In this document: piece by piece, positions 60,224-64,000 of the stretch
How the letters are laid out: the number at the start of each line of letters is the position of its first letter
How positions within the stretch are numbered: the first letter of the stretch is position 1
DNA from: Fulvimarina pelagi HTCC2506
Lineage (GTDB): Bacteria > Pseudomonadota > Alphaproteobacteria > Rhizobiales > Rhizobiaceae
Direction: 5' to 3'
Assembly: GCF_000153705.1 (NCBI RefSeq)
Contig: NZ_DS022272.1
Coordinates: 1,743,839 to 1,807,838, forward strand
Length of the DNA stretch: 64,000 nucleotides
Made by a program: the position numbers and the translations under genes
The notes under the pieces: model-generated
Told to the model about the DNA's origin: nothing
What the model saw: only the letters and a program-made list of their open reading frames with translations
The model's database searches: none

Positions 60224-62028
60224 CAATGATTGTCCCGGGGGAGCCCCTTGCTCTGGGCGACCGCCCGATAGCTGGTCGCCATTTCAAGGCACATCCCGCT
60301 CTCCATCTGACCGACGAGGCCACGCTGGATTTCCTGCCAGGGCGTCTGATGATCCGGATAGGGATAACCGCCCGCTGCCTCCAGCGCGGCGTGGCGTTCG
60401 TCGAGCTCCTCCTTCGAAATCAGGATATCGGCGGTACCCTTGCCGAGATCGATCCGCACCTTGTCGCCGGTCTTCAGGACGGCGAGCCCGCCGCCGGCGG
60501 CCGCCTCTGGCGAAGCGTTGAGTATGGAGGGCGAGCCGGAGGTGCCGGACTGGCGGCCGTCCCCGACGCAGGCAAGTGACTTCACGCCCTTCTTGATGAG
60601 GTAGTCCGGTGCTCGCATGTTCACGACTTCCGCCGCGCCGGGATAGCCGATTGGCCCGGCGCCGCGCATGAAGAGAATGGAGTTCTCGTCGATCGCGAGA
60701 GATGGGTCATCGATGCGGTGGTGGTAGTCCTCCGGTCCATCGAAGACGACCGCCTTGCCTTCGAAGGCCATCGGGTCGTCCGGGTTTTGGAGATAGCGCA
60801 TCCGGAACTCGTCCGAGATCACCGAGAGCTTCATGATCGCCGAGGAGAAGAGGTTGCCTTTCAGCACCCGGAACCCGGCGCGCGGGCGCATCGGATTGTC
60901 GAAGGTCTTGATGACCTTGTCGTCCTCGATCTCGGCATTCCCGCAGTTCTCGCCGATCGTCTTGCCGTTGGCGGTGACAGCGTCCTCGTGGATGAGACCC
61001 TGGCCCATCAGCTGGTTGACGACGGCGGGAACGCCGCCGGCATGATAGTAGTCCTCGCCGAGATATTCTCCAGCAGGTTGTAGGTTCACCAGCAGCGGGA
61101 TGTCCTCGCCCAGTTCCTGCCAGTCGTCGATCGAGAGCTCTACGCCGAGATGGCGGGCAATAGCGTTGAGGTGGATCGGCGCATTGGTGGAGCCGCCGAT
61201 CGCGGAATTGACGCGGATGGCGTTCTCGAACGCCTTGCGCGTCATGATGTCGGTCGGCTTCAGATCCTCGTGGACCATGTCGACGATGCGCAGACCGGTG
61301 CGCCAGGCGACCTCCTGCCGGTCGCGATAGGGCGCGGGAATCGCCGCCGAGCCGGGCAACTGCATGCCGAGGGCTTCGGCTAGCGAGTTCATGGTCGTCG
61401 CCGTGCCCATGGTATTGCAATAGCCGGTCGAGGGTGCCGAGGAAGCGACGAGCTTGATGAAGCCGGCATAATCGATCTCGCCGGCGGCCATCATCTCACG
61501 CGCCTTCCAGACGATGGTGCCGGACCCGGTGCGCTCGCCCCGGAACCAGCCGTTCAACATCGGACCGACCGAGAGCGCGATCGCGGGGATGTTCACGGTG
61601 GCAGCTGCCATCAGGCAGGCGGGCGTGGTCTTGTCGCAGCCGATCGTGAGGACGACGCCGTCGAGCGGATAGCCGTAGAGGAGTTCGACGAGGCCGAGAT
61701 AGGCAAGATTGCGGTCGAGCGACGCCGTCGGGCGCTTGCCGGTCTCCTGGATCGGATGGACGGGGAATTCCAGCGGAATGCCGCCGGCTTCACGGACGCC
61801 GTCGCGGACGCGCTTGGCAAGCTCCATATGGTGCCGGTTGCAGGGCGAGAGGTCGGAGCCGGTCTGCGCGATGCCGATGATCGGCTTGCCGGACTGCAGT
61901 TCGTCCTGGCTGATCCCGTAGTTCAGATAGCGCTCGAGATAGAGCGCCGTCATGTCCGGATTGTCGGGATTGTCGAACCAGGCGCGCGAGCGCAGCTTTT
62001 TGTCGGAAGAGTTCGGACGGTCGGACAT
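60223..62028 (-). CDS. IlvD/Edd-family dehydratase, probable L-arabinonate (or D-xylonate) dehydratase
   Basis: The 601-residue [Fe-S] dehydratase removes water from sugar acids. The start [27 protein letters not shown] and end [19 protein letters not shown] are those of the XylD/AraC subgroup; in between lie [58 protein letters not shown] and [21 protein letters not shown] with the cluster cysteines. Between the arabinose dehydrogenase and keto-deoxy dehydratase genes, L-arabinonate is the likely substrate, but xylonate is possible from sequence alone. Confidence 0.9.
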   Translation of the reverse strand: MSDRPNSSDKKLRSRAWFDNPDNPDMTALYLERYLNYGISQDELQSGKPIIGIAQTGSDLSPCNRHHMELAKRVRDGVREAGGIPLEFPVHPIQETGKRPTASLDRNLAYLGLVELLYGYPLDGVVLTIGCDKTTPACLMAAATVNIPAIALSVGPMLNGWFRGERTGSGTIVWKAREMMAAGEIDYAGFIKLVASSAPSTGYCNTMGTATTMNSLAEALGMQLPGSAAIPAPYRDRQEVAWRTGLRIVDMVHEDLKPTDIMTRKAFENAIRVNSAIGGSTNAPIHLNAIARHLGVELSIDDWQELGEDIPLLVNLQPAGEYLGEDYYHAGGVPAVVNQLMGQGLIHEDAVTANGKTIGENCGNAEIEDDKVIKTFDNPMRPRAGFRVLKGNLFSSAIMKLSVISDEFRMRYLQNPDDPMAFEGKAVVFDGPEDYHHRIDDPSLAIDENSILFMRGAGPIGYPGAAEVVNMRAPDYLIKKGVKSLACVGDGRQSGTSGSPSILNASPEAAAGGGLAVLKTGDKVRIDLGKGTADILISKEELDERHAALEAAGGYPYPDHQTPWQEIQRGLVGQMESGMCLEMATSYRAVAQSKGLPRDNH

Positions 62029-62115
62029 GGAGGTCCCTTCTCGATGTTGGCCGGAGGCGGCCGGTTCTGGCGGCGTGCCCTCCGATAAATGCGTGGCTCG
62101 GCAGACGCACCGGGC

Positions 62116-63051
62116 CTAGATGGGTTCTTCGTGGAACGCGTCCACGGTTTCGCGACGCCCTAGCATGAAGGCGTCCGCCACATGACGCAGCGGCGCGATA
62201 TCGACATCGCTGGTGCCTGAGCCGACAAGATCGACGAAATGCCGGTAGATGCCACGATATTCGGCATCCGGTTCGTCAATGACGGGCTTGCCGTCGAGCG
62301 TGAGCTTCTTGCCGCCTTCGGAGAGTTCCAGAGAGCCACCGTCCTCCGTCTCGACGACAATGTCCCAGGTCTGCGGACCCTCCTGCCGCCAGTCGAAATC
62401 GGCGGTGAGGTCGAGGCCGTTCGCATCGGTGAAGGCGAGCTTCGCCGCGATCGGGGCCTGCCGGTTCTCTGGGAAAGAGAGCGTCGAGCCGGTGAGAAAG
62501 AATGTCGTCGGCAAGATGTGCGTCGCGATCGAGAGCGCGTTGATGCCTGGGTCAAAGACGCCGAGCCCGCCCGGCTCCCAGATCCATTCCTGCCCGGGAT
62601 GCCAGCGGCGGACGTCCTCCTTCCAGGTGATGACCGCGCGGCGGACGGAGCGCTTCGCAAGCCAATCCCATGCAGGCTCGACAGCCGGCGCGAAGCGGGA
62701 ATGCCAGGTGGCGAAAAGCGTGACACCTTTCTCGCGCGCGACTTCCACAAGGTCTTCGACCTCGCTCAGCGTCGCGCCGGGCGGCTTTTCGAGGAGGACG
62801 TGCCTGCCGGCCTTCAGAGCTTCGAGCGCCAGCGCATAGCGAACCTGCGGCGGCGTGCAGAGTCCGACGGCGTCGATCTCCGTGCCGCTCAGCATCTCTG
62901 TCAGGGATGTAAAGTTGGCGATGCCATCCACCGAAGCCGAACGACTGGCGGCGGCGGCGAGCGCGATCCCGTCGGTCGCCTCGATCGACGGGAAATGCTG
63001 GTCCCGCGCGATCTTGCCAACGCCGACGAGGCCGAGACGAATGCCGCTCAT
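62116..63051 (-). CDS. L-arabinose 1-dehydrogenase (Gfo/Idh/MocA family)
   Basis: The 311-residue NAD(P)-dependent sugar dehydrogenase has the Rossmann motif GLVGVGKIARDQHFPSIEA, LCTPPQVRYALALEALKAGRHVLLEKPPGATLSEVE with the EKP active-site lysine, and WKEDVRRWHPGQEWIWEPGGLGVFDPGINALSI. These closely resemble the Azospirillum L-arabinose 1-dehydrogenase, although galactose is often also accepted. It would start the pathway by making L-arabinono-lactone. It overlaps the upstream permease gene by four bases. Confidence 0.9.
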   Translation of the reverse strand: MSGIRLGLVGVGKIARDQHFPSIEATDGIALAAAASRSASVDGIANFTSLTEMLSGTEIDAVGLCTPPQVRYALALEALKAGRHVLLEKPPGATLSEVEDLVEVAREKGVTLFATWHSRFAPAVEPAWDWLAKRSVRRAVITWKEDVRRWHPGQEWIWEPGGLGVFDPGINALSIATHILPTTFFLTGSTLSFPENRQAPIAAKLAFTDANGLDLTADFDWRQEGPQTWDIVVETEDGGSLELSEGGKKLTLDGKPVIDEPDAEYRGIYRHFVDLVGSGTSDVDIAPLRHVADAFMLGRRETVDAFHEEPI

Positions 63052-64000
63052 GATGCGCGCGAGCGGTTCACGACGTCGAAGATCACGGCGAGCAGAAGGA
63101 CGAGGCCCTTGATCACCTGCTGATAGTCGATGCCGATGCCGAGGATCGACATGCCGTTGTTCATCACGCCCATGATGAACGCCCCGATGACCGCACCGAC
63201 AATGGTGCCGACACCGCCCGCCATGGACGCGCCGCCGATGAAGACGGCCGCGATGACGTCGAGCTCGAAGGCAAGCCCCGCCTTCGGGGTCGCGGTATTG
63301 AGGCGTGCTGCAAAGACGAGGCCGGCGAGCGCCGCCAGCATGCCCATATTGGCAAAGGTAAGGAAGGTCAGGCGCTCGGTGTTGATGCCGGAGAGCTTCG
63401 CCGCCTTCTCGTTGCCGCCGATCGCATAGATGCGGCGGCCGATGGTCGTGCGCGAGGTGACGAAGGAATAGGCCGCAATCAGCACCGCCATCACAATGAG
63501 GACGTTCGGGAACCCGCGGAAGCTCGAGAGCAACCAGGTGAGATAGAGAATTGCGACGGCGATCAGCACGTTCTTCGCCATGAAGAAGCTAAAGGGCTCG
63601 TCGCTATGGCCGCTGCCGCGCGTCGAGAAGCGATGCTTGAGGGCGAGCCCCAGGATGAAGGCGGCGACCCCCGCCCCGAGGACGAATGAAACCAGGTGGA
63701 AGCCGCGCACATCGATGACGTCCGGCAGGAAGCCCGAGGCAAGAAGCTGGAAACCGCCAGGGAACGGACCGACCGACTGGCCGGCCAGCAGCCAGAGGGT
63801 CAGCCCCTTGAAGACGAGCATGCCTGCGAGCGTAACGATGAAGCTTGGGATCTTCCAATAGGCCACCCAATAGCCCTGCGCCGCGCCGATGAGACCGCCG
63901 ACGGCCAGGCAGATGATGCTCGCGACGAGGAAGTTCATGTCCCACTGCACGATCATCACCGCGGCGAGCGCGCCGACGAAGCCAAGCACCGAACCCACCG
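63048..64000 (-). CDS. Sugar ABC transporter permease (partial, C-terminal part)
   Basis: This membrane permease of the AraH/XylH/GguB class is cut by the window end; its N-terminus lies outside. The 317 visible residues contain about ten hydrophobic segments and the conserved IGGNEKAAKLSGINTERLTFLTFANMGMLAALAGLVFAARLNTATP and GGASMAGGVGTIVGAVIGAFIMGVMNNGMSILGI. It overlaps the arabinose dehydrogenase gene by four bases, so transport and catabolism share an operon. The ATPase and binding-protein genes should lie just upstream, out of view. Confidence 0.93.
   Translation of the reverse strand, partial: VGSVLGFVGALAAVMIVQWDMNFLVASIICLAVGGLIGAAQGYWVAYWKIPSFIVTLAGMLVFKGLTLWLLAGQSVGPFPGGFQLLASGFLPDVIDVRGFHLVSFVLGAGVAAFILGLALKHRFSTRGSGHSDEPFSFFMAKNVLIAVAILYLTWLLSSFRGFPNVLIVMAVLIAAYSFVTSRTTIGRRIYAIGGNEKAAKLSGINTERLTFLTFANMGMLAALAGLVFAARLNTATPKAGLAFELDVIAAVFIGGASMAGGVGTIVGAVIGAFIMGVMNNGMSILGIGIDYQQVIKGLVLLLAVIFDVVNRSRAS

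Overview
The window looks like chromosome from an alphaproteobacterium of the order Hyphomicrobiales (Rhizobiales). The reasons are the GC-rich coding style, a betICBA operon that includes choline sulfatase and faces a choXWV choline importer, a PleC/PdhS-style membrane histidine kinase, an aerobic-type cob operon, and the non-phosphorylative L-arabinose pathway. A marine or salt-exposed relative of Aurantimonadaceae would fit, but the genus is inference only. No rRNA, tRNA or CRISPR array was found.

Region 1 (1-12.6 kb) is core housekeeping: the 5' part of a YihY/BrkB membrane protein, gap, a K+/H+ antiporter, pgk overlapping an SGNH hydrolase, two small unknown proteins, the ligase-associated DNA exonuclease, a YitT membrane protein, a 76-residue protein ending in a clear terminator, a zinc-free MDR dehydrogenase and a large MscS channel.

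Region 2 (12.7-21.3 kb) is the accessory part. The ligase-associated DEXH helicase is followed by an AT-rich islet carrying only a ParA-like ATPase and a HEPN (RiboL-PSP type) putative RNase, seven bases apart. This is the best candidate for an undescribed system, probably defence or toxin-antitoxin. Next come an exported acetamidase/formamidase-family protein, a GIY-YIG nuclease gene sitting inside a cluster of REP-like palindromes, about 0.6 kb of GC-rich sequence without a credible gene but with a long inverted repeat, and a DUF1028 protein.

Region 3 (21.3-37.8 kb) holds two EamA exporters, pepN, a PAS histidine kinase, an undecaprenyl-phosphate glycosylphosphotransferase, two GNAT acetyltransferases, an MDR dehydrogenase, an AEC transporter, a DUF4212/sodium:solute symporter pair and an alpha/beta hydrolase.

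Region 4 (37.8-46.0 kb, minus strand) is a cobalamin operon in the order cbiX-cobI-cbiG/cobJ-cobM-cobB-cobD-cobT. It is preceded by a leader that resembles a cobalamin riboswitch and whose B12-box-like end overlaps the cbiX ribosome binding site. A CbiX chelatase and a CbiG domain beside aerobic-type enzymes make the pathway look mosaic.

Region 5 (46.1-54.6 kb) is choline uptake (choXWV, minus) divergent from betI-betC-betB-betA (plus), with a BetI-like palindrome between them. Together they import choline, release choline from choline-O-sulfate and oxidise it to glycine betaine. Region 6 (54.6-64.0 kb, minus) contains a sugar ABC permease (cut by the window end), L-arabinose dehydrogenase, an IlvD-family arabinonate dehydratase, a DHDPS-family dehydratase and ketoglutarate semialdehyde dehydrogenase, giving L-arabinose to 2-oxoglutarate without phosphorylation. 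A three-gene TRAP transporter follows in the same direction.
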